From: CAZFAP01 sp964516325 | GTDB lineage: Bacteria > Auribacterota > JABMQX01 | NCBI GenBank assembly: GCA_964516325.1 | Contig: CAZFAP010000117.1 | Span: forward strand, 1 to 15,983 | Direction: 5' to 3' | Length of the DNA stretch: 15,983 nucleotides | In this document: piece by piece, positions 6,394 to 14,929 of the stretch | How positions within the stretch are numbered: position 1 is the stretch's first letter | How the letters are laid out: every line of letters begins with the position of its first letter | Translations under genes and position numbers: made by a program | Notes under the pieces: generated by a model | Database searches by the model: none | Seen by the model: the letters and a program-made list of their open reading frames with translations, nothing else | Told to the model about the DNA's origin: nothing

Positions 6394-7506
6394 ATGAAGC
6401 GATACAGGTTCTTATTGGCGATGCTTGGACTGTTTCTCGTCTTCCACTGCTTTGCAGCGGAGGAAGTCAAGCCCCTGGAACTGGGCAAGCCCGCGCCCGA
6501 TTTTGAGTTGCCCGGCGTGGACGACAAAAACTACCGCTTGAAAGATTTCGCGGATGCGGAAATCCTCGTCGTGATTTTCACATGCAACCATTGTCCCACC
6601 GCGCAAGCCTACGAAGAACGAATCAAGAAGCTCGTCTCCGATTACAGGGACAAGGGCGTGGCTTTTGTGGCAATCTCTCCGAACGACCCCAAAGCTGTCC
6701 GTCTCGACGAACTCGGGTATTCCGACTTAAGCGACTCCTTCGAGGAAAACAAGACCCGCGCGAGAGACCACGGGTTCAATTTCCCTTACCTCTACGACGG
6801 GGATAAGCAAGAGGCCTCAAGGTCCTACGGTCCCCGCGCGACGCCGCACGTCTTCATCTTCGACAAGAAACGGATGCTTCGCTATCGCGGCGGCATTGAC
6901 GACTCCGAAAACATCAAGCGTGTCACGAAGCACCATGTCCGTAACACCCTCGACGCGTTGTTGTCCGGCAAGCCCGTTCCCGTGAATGACACGCCCACGT
7001 TCGGCTGCTCCATCAAATGGTCCGAAAAACGCGATTCCGTGAAGACGTGGATGGAGCGGGCAGCAGCGGAGGAAGTGCGTCTTGAGAAGGTGGGCGCCGA
7101 CGGCGTGAAAGCCCTTTTGAAAAACAATTCGAAAAAACTCCGCCTCGTCAATATCTGGGAGACGCGGCGCGGCGCTTGTGTCCGCGAGTTCCCCGAACTT
7201 GTAACGATTAACCGGATGTACCGCGGTCGCCCCTTCGAAATGGTTACTCTCAGCGTTGACGACCCGGATAACGAGGAAAAGGTGCTTGACTTCCTGAAAA
7301 CCCAGCACGCCTCGAACCCAAACTTGCTTTTCGAGAGCAGTGACAAGAACCTCCTCGTCGAGGCAACCAATAAACTCTGGATGGGCGCGACGCCGCTAAC
7401 GGTCCTCGTCAAGCCCGGCGGGGAGATTGGCTATAAGCGCCTGGGCGAGATTGACGCGCTCGAACTCAAGCGAGCCATCGTCAACATCCTCGGTCGCACG
7501 TACTGA
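6394..7506 (+). CDS. Exported protein with two thioredoxin-fold domains; the second has a broken CxxC
   Basis: This 370-residue protein begins with a signal peptide (YRFLLAMLGLFLVFHCFA). The ATG at 6394 has AAGGAG just upstream (6381-6386); longer in-frame starts lack this. Residues about 25-190 form a redoxin domain (AhpC/TSA or TlpA/ResA type): GKPAPDFELPG, then FTCNHCP with C64 and C67 as a C-x-x-C, and later the cis-proline region RATPHVFIFD. Residues about 225-368 form a second thioredoxin-like domain with LVNIWETRRGACVREFPEL. There the usual W-C-G-P-C reads R258-R259-G-A-C262, so the first active-site cysteine is Arg and only C262 is left. The second domain keeps a cis-proline-like ATPLTVLV. 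Likely a periplasmic or envelope thiol-disulfide protein; partner unknown. It follows the DUF3795-type gene by 199 bases and converges on the GHL10 gene 46 bases away. Confidence 0.85.
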   Translation: MKRYRFLLAMLGLFLVFHCFAAEEVKPLELGKPAPDFELPGVDDKNYRLKDFADAEILVVIFTCNHCPTAQAYEERIKKLVSDYRDKGVAFVAISPNDPKAVRLDELGYSDLSDSFEENKTRARDHGFNFPYLYDGDKQEASRSYGPRATPHVFIFDKKRMLRYRGGIDDSENIKRVTKHHVRNTLDALLSGKPVPVNDTPTFGCSIKWSEKRDSVKTWMERAAAEEVRLEKVGADGVKALLKNNSKKLRLVNIWETRRGACVREFPELVTINRMYRGRPFEMVTLSVDDPDNEEKVLDFLKTQHASNPNLLFESSDKNLLVEATNKLWMGATPLTVLVKPGGEIGYKRLGEIDALELKRAIVNILGRTY

Positions 7507-7552
7507 TACCTTCCGCCAGATACGCCAAGCGAGGAAGAGCCTTCGGCTGTGC

Positions 7553-9562
7553 TCACCGACACCGGAACGTTGGGAGAGCGGGCTCACAGCATAGTTCAGT
7601 GCGCAGAGCCTCGAGAATTTCGTCGGACAAATATTCGTAGGCGAAGAAGCAAAAGCCCCGAATCCCCACGGACCTCACCACGGCGATTTGCTCGATCACG
7701 AGCGACGCCTCGCGCGGGCTGACCTTCGCGCCCGAACGGATGTAAAGGGAAATCCCCGTCGCCAATTTCTCATCGCTCCTCATGGCCTCGAGGAATTTTC
7801 GCTCGTTCATTCGGAGCTCGAACGCGTCCATCGTGTAGTCCATAGGAAGGATGACGTCGAGGTCACCCGAGTCAGCCCATGCCGCAGGGTCCTGCCCCTG
7901 ACGCGCCCCGCTCTCCATGTTCGCGAAGACCGCCGCCGACAGGATGATCCCTTTCCGCATGCTCCTGGCTCGCGTTGACGTCTCGCGCACGACTTTGCCC
8001 ACCGCGTCCCGGTTCCATTTCACCCACTCCTCATCCGTCGCCTCTTCCATGCTGTGCCCGAACGTCTTCTTGAAATCCTGTCGGCATCGCTGGCAAAAGC
8101 AATTCGTCATCGTCCGGATGTAATCGAAATGAAGCCCGTCCACCGCGTAATTCCTGACCACATCGGTCATAATCCCGACGACAAATTCCTGATACTCCGG
8201 GTTGCACATATCGGCCGGGACCGCCGAGCCGCTCAATGCGAAGGGCTTGCCGTCCTTGCCCACAACCGCGAAGTGTGGATAGCGAGCGAAGCCCGGGCCA
8301 TGATCGTCTCCCTGTTTCGTCCCCAAGTAAGCCACGCAAAACCAGGGATGCACTTCCAGCCCGGCGGCATGGCATTTCTCGACGAGATGCGCGAGCGGGT
8401 CGAAGCCTTTCGCAACTCCTCCCTCCATTGGCAACTTGTCCGTGCGAAACATCACGCAGCCGCGATAATAGACAATTGGAATCACGACGTTGAGGTTGGC
8501 TCTCTTAATGCGGGCGACCGTGGCTTGCACGGCTTCTGGCGTCGCAAAGTCCCGGGTGTGAACCCAGACCGCACGGGTTTCGATCGCTCTTCCGTCGGCT
8601 GTGCGGGCAAGGCCCGCTTGAGGGGCAACGCCATCGCTGGGCAATTTCTCAACCAGACCCTGCCCTCGGACAAACCTATGTTTCACCGTTCGCAGAACTT
8701 CGCCGCTGGCAGTCTGAGCCGTGACCTTTGCCTCGACGACAATGCCCGTTGGCGCCGCTCCTTCCGGCAACCTCCCCTCGAAATGTCCGAGAGGGACGTT
8801 CAGAAAATCATGTGCCGCCTGGAGTGGGATCGCGGGCGGGTTGGCTGCCAGCGTCTCGGCGTAAGCTGCCACCTGTGCCCGGGGGACCGGGAACGTATGG
8901 TCATCCCCGTCTTTCACGGTCAAGCGGACTCGCAACGTCTCGCCAGCCTTCCAGGTGGATTGAAAATCGTCGAGGATAAGCTCGAAGCGGGTGAGGTTCG
9001 CCATGGTGAACGTCATCTCTCGCTGGACTTCCGCCGAGTGCCAGAACGGATTCGGGTCAACAACATCGAGCCATCGGTCCGTCTTCGCGTCAACGATAAG
9101 AAAGTACGACCGCCCGCGAATACCGCAAAGCCCTTCCTGCAATTCTGAGCCGCCGACGCCGAGCGTCATCACGGTTGCTCGAGCAATCCGTCGTCCTCTC
9201 CCCCGCAGGTCTATTCCCTCTCGGCTGTGCAAGCGAGCCGTGGCGCCTGTGGTGTAGTTATAAAGCGACCAGTACTCCGACCCGAGCCGTGAGTCGAGAA
9301 GAATTGGCGCCGAACGAAGGACCTCGTATTCGATCTCAATTGGCGCCCGGATTTCCTTGCCTCCAGAAAAGTGCACGAGTGAGGCCGGCATGGAGACGAA
9401 AATGAATTTCACTTTTCCTCCGCCCCGATACGGTTGCCGCCCTTCCGCGCCTTTGCCCACGACCTCGAGCACGCGCGGATTATCACCCGCGCCAAGGGCG
9501 AGGCTCGCCCCAACTGCCGCGACCAAGAAAAAGATACCGCATAAAAACGATTTCTCTCGCAT
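7553..9562 (-). CDS. Secreted GHL10-like glycoside hydrolase
   Basis: This 669-residue protein has a signal peptide (FLCGIFFLVAAVGASLALGAG). The ATG at 9562-9560 has only a weak AGGAA upstream, but the leader supports it. Residues about 30-320 are beta-rich and unassigned. From E328 the protein matches the glycosyl-hydrolase-like 10 family (PF02638, YngK-like TIM barrel): ETRAVWVHTRDF, then RIKRANLNVVIPIVYYRG, HAAGLEVHPWF, VDGLHFDYIR with D480, and near the end GIRGFCFFAYEYL. Right after FDYIR come three cysteines (C488, C490, C493) in CFCQRC, seen in some related barrel families. Members are thought to act on polysaccharides or peptidoglycan-like glycans; activity is established for few of them. 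It is divergent from the oxidoreductase gene (278-base gap), which suggests a shared control region and a carbohydrate role. Confidence 0.85.
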   Translation of the reverse strand: MREKSFLCGIFFLVAAVGASLALGAGDNPRVLEVVGKGAEGRQPYRGGGKVKFIFVSMPASLVHFSGGKEIRAPIEIEYEVLRSAPILLDSRLGSEYWSLYNYTTGATARLHSREGIDLRGRGRRIARATVMTLGVGGSELQEGLCGIRGRSYFLIVDAKTDRWLDVVDPNPFWHSAEVQREMTFTMANLTRFELILDDFQSTWKAGETLRVRLTVKDGDDHTFPVPRAQVAAYAETLAANPPAIPLQAAHDFLNVPLGHFEGRLPEGAAPTGIVVEAKVTAQTASGEVLRTVKHRFVRGQGLVEKLPSDGVAPQAGLARTADGRAIETRAVWVHTRDFATPEAVQATVARIKRANLNVVIPIVYYRGCVMFRTDKLPMEGGVAKGFDPLAHLVEKCHAAGLEVHPWFCVAYLGTKQGDDHGPGFARYPHFAVVGKDGKPFALSGSAVPADMCNPEYQEFVVGIMTDVVRNYAVDGLHFDYIRTMTNCFCQRCRQDFKKTFGHSMEEATDEEWVKWNRDAVGKVVRETSTRARSMRKGIILSAAVFANMESGARQGQDPAAWADSGDLDVILPMDYTMDAFELRMNERKFLEAMRSDEKLATGISLYIRSGAKVSPREASLVIEQIAVVRSVGIRGFCFFAYEYLSDEILEALRTELCCEPALPTFRCR

Positions 9563-9840
9563 TTTCCTGTGCCTTCTAAAAGTTGAAGGTCTCTCCGAGA
9601 TTCTTCCTGGCTACTATCGCCTTCGCCGGGTCCGATGTCAAGTTTGACCCGGCTACGCCAATGGTCGAGATGCGGCTGTCGCTTGGTGCGTCAGGACTTC
9701 GCTCCGCGCAAAAGTCGTTCTTGCCCGGAGGCGCCGTTGCCACTACAGTTATCTCGTGTTTCGCCTTGGACACAAGTCCACGGGCCGCAGACTGTGCCCG
9801 GAGCCAATGCGATTGTCACCGAACGCGAAGGAGACCAACC

Positions 9841-11094
9841 ATGGCAGCAACATTCCAAACTCGTCGAGATTTCTTCAAGAACACGGCAATCGGCGCCGCC
9901 GGAGTCATGCTTGGAGCACTGACCGACCGCAGTTACGCCGGATCTCCCGGCTCAAACGACCGAATTCAGATTGGTGTCCTCGGCTGCGGCTCGCGCGCAC
10001 GCGGCGCCCTGATCCGAGAGGCACTTCAGTTCGCGGAAGAATGCAACGTCGAGCTATCCGCCGTCTGCGACCTCTGGACCCAGGCTCGCGAGCAGGCTGC
10101 CGAGATGATTGAGAAAACGACCGGTCGAGAGCCAAAGCAGCTCAAAGATTATCGTGACCTTCTGGCGATGGAGGACATAGACGCGGTCATCATCGCCACG
10201 CCCGACCACCAGCACGCCCGCATGCTCGCCGATGCCGCCAGAGCCGGAAAAGACGCCTACATCGAAAAGCCGATGGCGATGAATATGAAAGAGCTTATCG
10301 AGGCGGTGGATGCCGTCAAGAAACACAACCGCATCGTCCAGGTCGGGACGCAACTGAGGAGCTCACCGTCCTTCGCGGGATGTAAAGCGTTCGTCCAGAC
10401 CGGCGCCCTCGGAAAAATCTCCAAAATCGCCCAGGTTCGCAATGGCTACCTTCCGTACTGGCACGGCTACGTCCGCCCGATCAAGGAATCGGACACCGAC
10501 TGGAACGCTTTCCTCATGGGCAAGCCCGACCGCCCCTGGAACCCCGACCAGTACTCCGCTTGGTATGGCTACCGCGACTTCTCCAGCGGCCCCGTCGGCG
10601 GGTTCATGAGCCACTTCATTGACCTCGTCCACTACATGACCGGAGCGAAGTTCCCCCGCTGCGCCGTGACCCTCGGCGGCGTTTACGTCTATAAGGACGG
10701 GCGAACATGTCCTGACACCGTCCACACGCTCCTCGAATATCCGGAGGATTTCATGGTCAGCTACTCAACCAGCTTCGGCAACGGCAGCGGCAATTACACG
10801 AAATTCTTCGGAACGCGAGGCGTCCTCGACGCGACCGATTGGAACAATCCGACCGTCAGCGGAGAAGGAAGCGAGGACCCGGAACGCATCAAAGAAGCGA
10901 AGCCCGTTCCCCACGTTCCGATGCCGCACCACATGCAGGACTGGCTACAGTGCCTCCGAACCCGAAAGCAGCCCAACGCCAACATTGACGCCGGCTACCG
11001 GCACGCCGTCGCCTGCATTCTCTCCGACATGGCCTACGCGGAAGGCTGCCGCATGATTTACGACCCAGAGAAACGGCAAATCCGCGCTGGGTGA
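9841..11094 (+). CDS. Tat-exported Gfo/Idh/MocA-family oxidoreductase
   Basis: This 417-residue protein starts at the ATG at 9841, preceded by AAGGAG (9828-9833). The frame is open further upstream to 9583, but only this start puts the twin-arginine signal TRRDFF (R8, R9) and its hydrophobic stretch at the N-terminus. Residues 41-160 form a Rossmann fold: IGVLGCGSRARG (dinucleotide-binding glycines), ATPDHQHA, and the E142-K143-P144 motif typical of the family. The rest is the alpha/beta C-terminal domain with GGFMSHFIDLVHY, where H258 and D261 match the usual catalytic histidine region. Family members oxidise or rearrange sugars and cyclitols with NAD(P), often with tightly bound cofactor when exported. 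Many paralogues occur in Planctomycetota and Verrucomicrobiota. The substrate is not predictable. The GHL10 gene is its divergent neighbour. Confidence 0.9.
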   Translation: MAATFQTRRDFFKNTAIGAAGVMLGALTDRSYAGSPGSNDRIQIGVLGCGSRARGALIREALQFAEECNVELSAVCDLWTQAREQAAEMIEKTTGREPKQLKDYRDLLAMEDIDAVIIATPDHQHARMLADAARAGKDAYIEKPMAMNMKELIEAVDAVKKHNRIVQVGTQLRSSPSFAGCKAFVQTGALGKISKIAQVRNGYLPYWHGYVRPIKESDTDWNAFLMGKPDRPWNPDQYSAWYGYRDFSSGPVGGFMSHFIDLVHYMTGAKFPRCAVTLGGVYVYKDGRTCPDTVHTLLEYPEDFMVSYSTSFGNGSGNYTKFFGTRGVLDATDWNNPTVSGEGSEDPERIKEAKPVPHVPMPHHMQDWLQCLRTRKQPNANIDAGYRHAVACILSDMAYAEGCRMIYDPEKRQIRAG

Positions 11095-11541
11095 GACACT
11101 GGAGAAAAAATGCGGCGCCTCAGTCTCCGGTCACGACGAACGAGCGAGTGGAATGGGAACGGATCACGAGCTGTGTTGTGGCATGCGCATCTTGCCCATG
11201 AATGATCACGGGCGGGACGCCCGTGCCACCTCATCCCTGATTCTACGCCGTCTTCAGCTCTCAACTTCCCTCCGGGACTGAGCCCTTACAGGAAAGATGC
11301 GAAAGAGGGTTGACTCGGCATCAACCCTGTGGTATCGGGAAGTCTGTGGGCAGAAATGACAGCACGCTGTCTGACGCTCGGATGGCGGTCGCACATTGGC
11401 TCTCACCGTTCCGGGCCGTCTTCGCGCTGGTATCCCGATCGAGGATGCACGTTTTCCGCCCGCACCTTGAGCGCGTGTCGCCTCCTGCGCGAGGCAACGC
11501 AACATGGTGTCGAAGCACCGCTTAAATACGGGGGATGTGCT
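11095..11541. other. Gene-poor spacer after the oxidoreductase gene
   Basis: I see no supported gene in these 447 bases. A 31-codon ORF at 11109 (starting MRRLSLRSRR) has a GGAGA upstream but is Arg-rich and runs into the repeat at 11178-11229, so I do not call it. The only clear structure is that palindrome. Confidence 0.55.
11178..11229. repeat. Palindromic element with GGGCAAGATGC and GGGCGTCCCGCCC themes
   Basis: GTGGCA (11178-11183) is the inverted repeat of TGCCAC (11224-11229). Inside, CACGGGC (11207-11213) pairs with GCCCGTG (11219-11225) around GGGAC, and GCATCTTGCCCATG (11187-11200) is the exact reverse complement of CATGGGCAAGATGC at 15948-15961. Together with the element at the window end this defines one repeat family in opposite orientation. 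Similar sequences are, to my knowledge, widespread between genes in PVC genomes. Confidence 0.65.
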
Positions 11542-11766
11542 ATGCGAACGAAGCCTGCATTAGTTTTGGGGGTTCTTGTCGTCGCGGTTTTGATTGCCCT
11601 TCTGTTGTACTTTCGGCCACGGTACGCCAACAACGGTGAGGGGCCGTCTCCCCGCACCATTTCGCCCAAAGTCGTACCGCAACATACACCTTCTGCCCGC
11701 GTACCGGCTCCTGTTTCCTCACTGTGCTGCTTCAGCGGGAATTGGGCGCCTCCCCTTCGCATTTAA
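11542..11766 (+). CDS. Possible small single-pass membrane or exported protein (hypothetical)
   Basis: This is a 74-residue ORF. The first 24 residues (MRTKPALVLGVLVVAVLIAL and onward to LLYF) form a credible membrane anchor or uncleaved signal, with a positive charge at the start. GGGGGA lies six bases before the ATG (11530-11535). The remainder is low-complexity, rich in Pro and Ser, with two cysteines in LCCFSGNW, and resembles no family I know. The stretch lies in a gene-poor region, so this may be a real small protein, the 5' end of a decayed gene, or chance. The hydrophobic start is the main reason to list it. Confidence 0.35.
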   Translation: MRTKPALVLGVLVVAVLIALLLYFRPRYANNGEGPSPRTISPKVVPQHTPSARVPAPVSSLCCFSGNWAPPLRI

Positions 11767-12750
11767 GCAACTCCTGGAGACCCAGGAGCATTGAGTTTTC
11801 TGAGGCATGGGGAAGGCTCTGGATATCCGCTCAAGGAAGGGTGGGGGAGTTGAGGGACTCCCCCCGACGGATCTCCGTCGCCACCCAGCCGGCTATCCCT
11901 GGCGGGTTGCTCTCCAGCAGAGCCCGCTTCCTCCCGTCCCCAGGGGCTGAGCAAAGTATCGGTGTTTGCTCCGTTCCTGTCAACCATCGCTTGGCACGAG
12001 TTTCCCCCAACAGCCTCCCGCCGTACTTTGTCCCGCGCCGCTTCCGTCACATCCTCCACAACCCGTAGAAGCATTTAAGGCGAACCAGGATGAGTCAAGT
12101 GACGGTTGACCGGTAACCCAGGCAGAAAAGCGCGAAATGTATCGGAAAACGGCGAGATGGGGTCGCATTTTGTGCTTGAAGCCCAGAGACTCCTGGATGA
12201 TTCAACATGTCTTCTAACGATAAGAATCTGGATCCTTGGATCCGCAACATCTGGTGCCTTCGTAATCAACTCTTGTGGCTTCACTTACGAATCCGCAGGA
12301 GGGATTTCGTCTGCTATGTTCCACAACTCTTTCGAGTCCTCGCTCATCTGGTTCCGCTTTAGGTTCAGGCCGCGTTGTTAGCCTACTCGACAGCAAGATT
12401 TTGCGCCGCTACCTCAAGCGCGTGAACGGCCTTCTGAATGCGTCTGAGCCCGGTTCGGAACTCCGGAAGTAAGGCGCGCTTTTGCTTTTTGTGACGCGAC
12501 AAGCCAGACTTTCAGTGCGGTAACCCGGGACTCTTGGGGGCAGAAGGGGACAATAGCCCGACCCTCGGGATCGCGCCGCACAACCCTTGTCTTCCTCATC
12601 CGCGTTCATCTGCGCTAATCTGCGGTTCCATCCTTTTCCCTGGCGCTCTCAGCCCCGCGGCAGTCCGTCACCTAAAGCCAAGACGACACGAATGTCGCAT
12701 TCCAGCAGCAGAACGAGGAGGGCAGCCGGGCTGTTTGTCGCCCGAAAGAC
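11767..12750. other. 984-base gene-poor spacer downstream of the prolyl oligopeptidase gene
   Basis: No frame on either strand looks like a conserved protein. A 51-codon ORF at 12207-12362 (starting MSSNDKNLDPWIRNIWCLRN) has a plausible, Trp- and Leu-rich composition but no clear ribosome site. The clear structure is a decamer repeat module at 12598-12627. I see no T-rich terminator for the minus-strand gene that ends at 12751. The region could be decayed genes or a repeat-rich spacer. Confidence 0.5.
12598..12627 (+). repeat. Decamer repeat module: three tandem ATCnGCGnnn units
   Basis: Three units of exactly ten bases lie in tandem: ATCCGCGTTC, ATCTGCGCTA and ATCTGCGGTT. It is a cleaner copy of the module at 2677-2706, and both continue as TCTGCGGTTCC followed, after one differing base, by TCC. 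Similar ATCTGCG/ATCTGTG decamers are, as I recall, dispersed in genomes of several phyla. No function is known to me. Confidence 0.6.
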
Positions 12751-14877
12751 CTACCGCGGCAACAGCGCCGATGCTGGGAAGGTCATGCCGAGTTGCCAGA
12801 GCAGAAAGCTCATCTCGTCGGTCAACTCTTCGATTTGTTTGCTGAGCGGTCGTCCCCCGGAGTGCCCCGCCGTGGCGTCGTAACGAAGAAGGACAGGCTT
12901 GCGCGACGCTGTGGTGGATTGCAGCCGGCCGGCCATTTTCCTCGCATGAAGGGGATCAACCCGTGTGTCGGACTCGCCGGTGATGAATAGGGTCGCCGGA
13001 TATTTCGCGCTGTCATTCACGCGATGATAGGGCGAATAGGCATAGATGTATTTGAACTGATTGGCGTCCTCCGCCGAGCCGAATTCCGACACCCAGAAGG
13101 CGGCGATACGGAATTTGTGATAGCGCACCATGTCGAGCAGAGGGTAGCTGCACACGACCGCCTGAAAGAGCTCCGGACGCTGCGTGAGGGCGGCTCCGAC
13201 GAGCAGCCCCCCATTGCTGCCCCCCGAAATCGCGAGTTTTGACGGGTTGGTGCAGCGGTTGGCCACGAGCCACTCCGCGGCTGCGATAAAATCATCAAAC
13301 ACGTTCTGCTTTTTCTCGAACATTCCGGCTCGGTGCCAGTCCTCGCCAAACTCTCCGCCGCCCCGGAGGTTTGCCACCGCAAGTACGCCGCCGCTCTCCG
13401 CCCACAGCGCCGCCACCGACGAGAACCACGGTGTAAGGCTTGCGTTGAATCCGCCGTACCCCGTCAGCAACGTGGGGTTCGAGCCGTCGAGCTTGGTGTC
13501 CTTAGAATGCACGAGAAACATGGGCACGCGTGTGCCGTCCTTCGACTCGTACCATGCCTGCTTCACCTCCAAAGCATCGCTCTCCACGGGAACGCTCAGC
13601 CGCCACCAGACTTCCTGACTTCCTTGTTTCACACTGTACCGGTATGTCGTCGTGGGAATGTGGAAAGAGGAAAATGAGAAGAAAACCTCGTCGTCCTTCC
13701 ATCTCCCGCCCATTCCGGACACGGAACCGAGGGCTGGGAGCGGAATATCGCGCAGGTGTCGCCCGTCCGGCTCGAATATCTTCACCCGCGAACTGACATT
13801 GTGGAGGTAGTTGACCAGGAGCTTTCCACCGGCAGCAGAGAATTCCTCAATCGCCGAATCGCTCTGAGGGATCACCTCCTGCCAGCGCTCCCGAGCCGGA
13901 TTGTTCAGGTCAACGCGGAATACCCGTCCCTTCGGGGCTTCCCAGTTCGTGTGCAGGAAGAGATGCTTGCCGCCAAACTGCCCGACAAATCTGGCATCAA
14001 TATCGTTCACGACCGGCACGATCGCTCCCTTCTCCACCACATCCTGATAGTAAATCTCCGTCTTCTGACCCGCGGATCCGTGCCAGACAGTGATCAGGAG
14101 ATAGCGCCCGTCATCCGATAGGTCTGTGCCGATGCCCTTATCCGGCCCATATCCTTTCCCGAAAATCTCTCTGTCCCCAGCAGGGTCCGTCCCCATGGCG
14201 TGATAGAAGACCCGGGAGCCATTCTCGTCGTGGCGGGTGTAGTAGAACCCCCGTTTGTCGTGCGTGACATTCAGAGCAAAGTACATCGCTTTCGGCAGGC
14301 GGTCCCGCAAGTCCTTGCGATTGTTGACGTCAAAGAGGCAAATCTCGCTCTCATCCTCGCCGCCCCGACGAATATCGTACGCCATCAGGCTGCCATCCTC
14401 CGCAACGTCGGAGATTCCGACGCTCGTCGTCAGATCGGGGCTCATGGAGTGCGGATCAATCAGCGCCTCATCCTCGCCGCCGAGTCCCCTTCGCATGCAA
14501 ATCACGGCCAGTTCCCTCGTTCGCTCCCTCTTCGAGAAAAAGTAGCGTCCGCTGCGGACGAACGGCACGCTCATCGAGTCCACTCTCATCAGTTCCTCCA
14601 GCCGTCGCCTGAGCGCCTCGCGCGCCGGAAACGTCCCGATCAGAGCGTCCGTGTACTCATTCTGTGCCTTGATCCAATCCTTCGTCTCCTGGCTGTTCCC
14701 ATCCTCGAGCCAGCGGTACGGATCAAGCACCTCAACCCCGTGAACCATTTCCTTCACGTTATCGGTCCGCGTCTTCGGCGGGACGCGATGAGCCGAATCC
14801 TCGGCGTGTGCAAAACAAAATCCAAACATCATGACGAGCCAAAACCCTCCCTTTATGGTGCGACTCACGTTTTTCAT
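12751..14877 (-). CDS. Exported prolyl oligopeptidase (S9A family)
   Basis: This 708-residue protein is the usual length for prolyl oligopeptidase plus a signal peptide (FWLVMMFGFCFAHA, likely cut after A25). An in-frame TGA lies two codons before the ATG at 14877, so no earlier start exists; the ribosome site is poor (GAGGG touching the ATG). Residues about 30-110 contain the N-terminal DPYRWLED motif of the family. The middle is the beta-propeller that limits access to short peptides. Residues about 440-700 are the alpha/beta-hydrolase domain with S554 in GGSNGG, D637 in GESDTRVD and H672 in AGHSGG, a complete triad. LLTGYGGFNASLTPWF and NLRGGGEFGEDWH are further family signatures. It should cleave after proline in short peptides in the periplasm. 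It follows the YdjY-domain gene by 52 bases on the same strand. Confidence 0.95.
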   Translation of the reverse strand: MKNVSRTIKGGFWLVMMFGFCFAHAEDSAHRVPPKTRTDNVKEMVHGVEVLDPYRWLEDGNSQETKDWIKAQNEYTDALIGTFPAREALRRRLEELMRVDSMSVPFVRSGRYFFSKRERTRELAVICMRRGLGGEDEALIDPHSMSPDLTTSVGISDVAEDGSLMAYDIRRGGEDESEICLFDVNNRKDLRDRLPKAMYFALNVTHDKRGFYYTRHDENGSRVFYHAMGTDPAGDREIFGKGYGPDKGIGTDLSDDGRYLLITVWHGSAGQKTEIYYQDVVEKGAIVPVVNDIDARFVGQFGGKHLFLHTNWEAPKGRVFRVDLNNPARERWQEVIPQSDSAIEEFSAAGGKLLVNYLHNVSSRVKIFEPDGRHLRDIPLPALGSVSGMGGRWKDDEVFFSFSSFHIPTTTYRYSVKQGSQEVWWRLSVPVESDALEVKQAWYESKDGTRVPMFLVHSKDTKLDGSNPTLLTGYGGFNASLTPWFSSVAALWAESGGVLAVANLRGGGEFGEDWHRAGMFEKKQNVFDDFIAAAEWLVANRCTNPSKLAISGGSNGGLLVGAALTQRPELFQAVVCSYPLLDMVRYHKFRIAAFWVSEFGSAEDANQFKYIYAYSPYHRVNDSAKYPATLFITGESDTRVDPLHARKMAGRLQSTTASRKPVLLRYDATAGHSGGRPLSKQIEELTDEMSFLLWQLGMTFPASALLPR

Positions 14878-14929
14878 CCCTCACTTGAGGACCTGGCCGA
14901 TTGTCGCCGCCGTGCGCGCGAAACGCCAA

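Noticed and set aside
7507..7552. Possible bidirectional terminator AGCC-TTC-GGCT at 7538-7548 between the convergent genes
   Set aside because: The stem has only four pairs and no T tract on either strand.
8054..9148. 364-residue plus-strand open frame opposite the GHL10 gene
   Set aside because: The minus-strand frame has a signal peptide and clear GHL10 motifs; the plus-strand product has none.
9576..9773. A 65-residue minus-strand ORF (GTG start, ending NLGETFNF) just upstream of the GHL10 gene, 13 bases before its ATG
   Set aside because: The spacing looks operon-like, but the GTG has no ribosome site, the composition is mixed, and the opposite strand is open as well. It may simply reflect base composition; a homologue search would decide.
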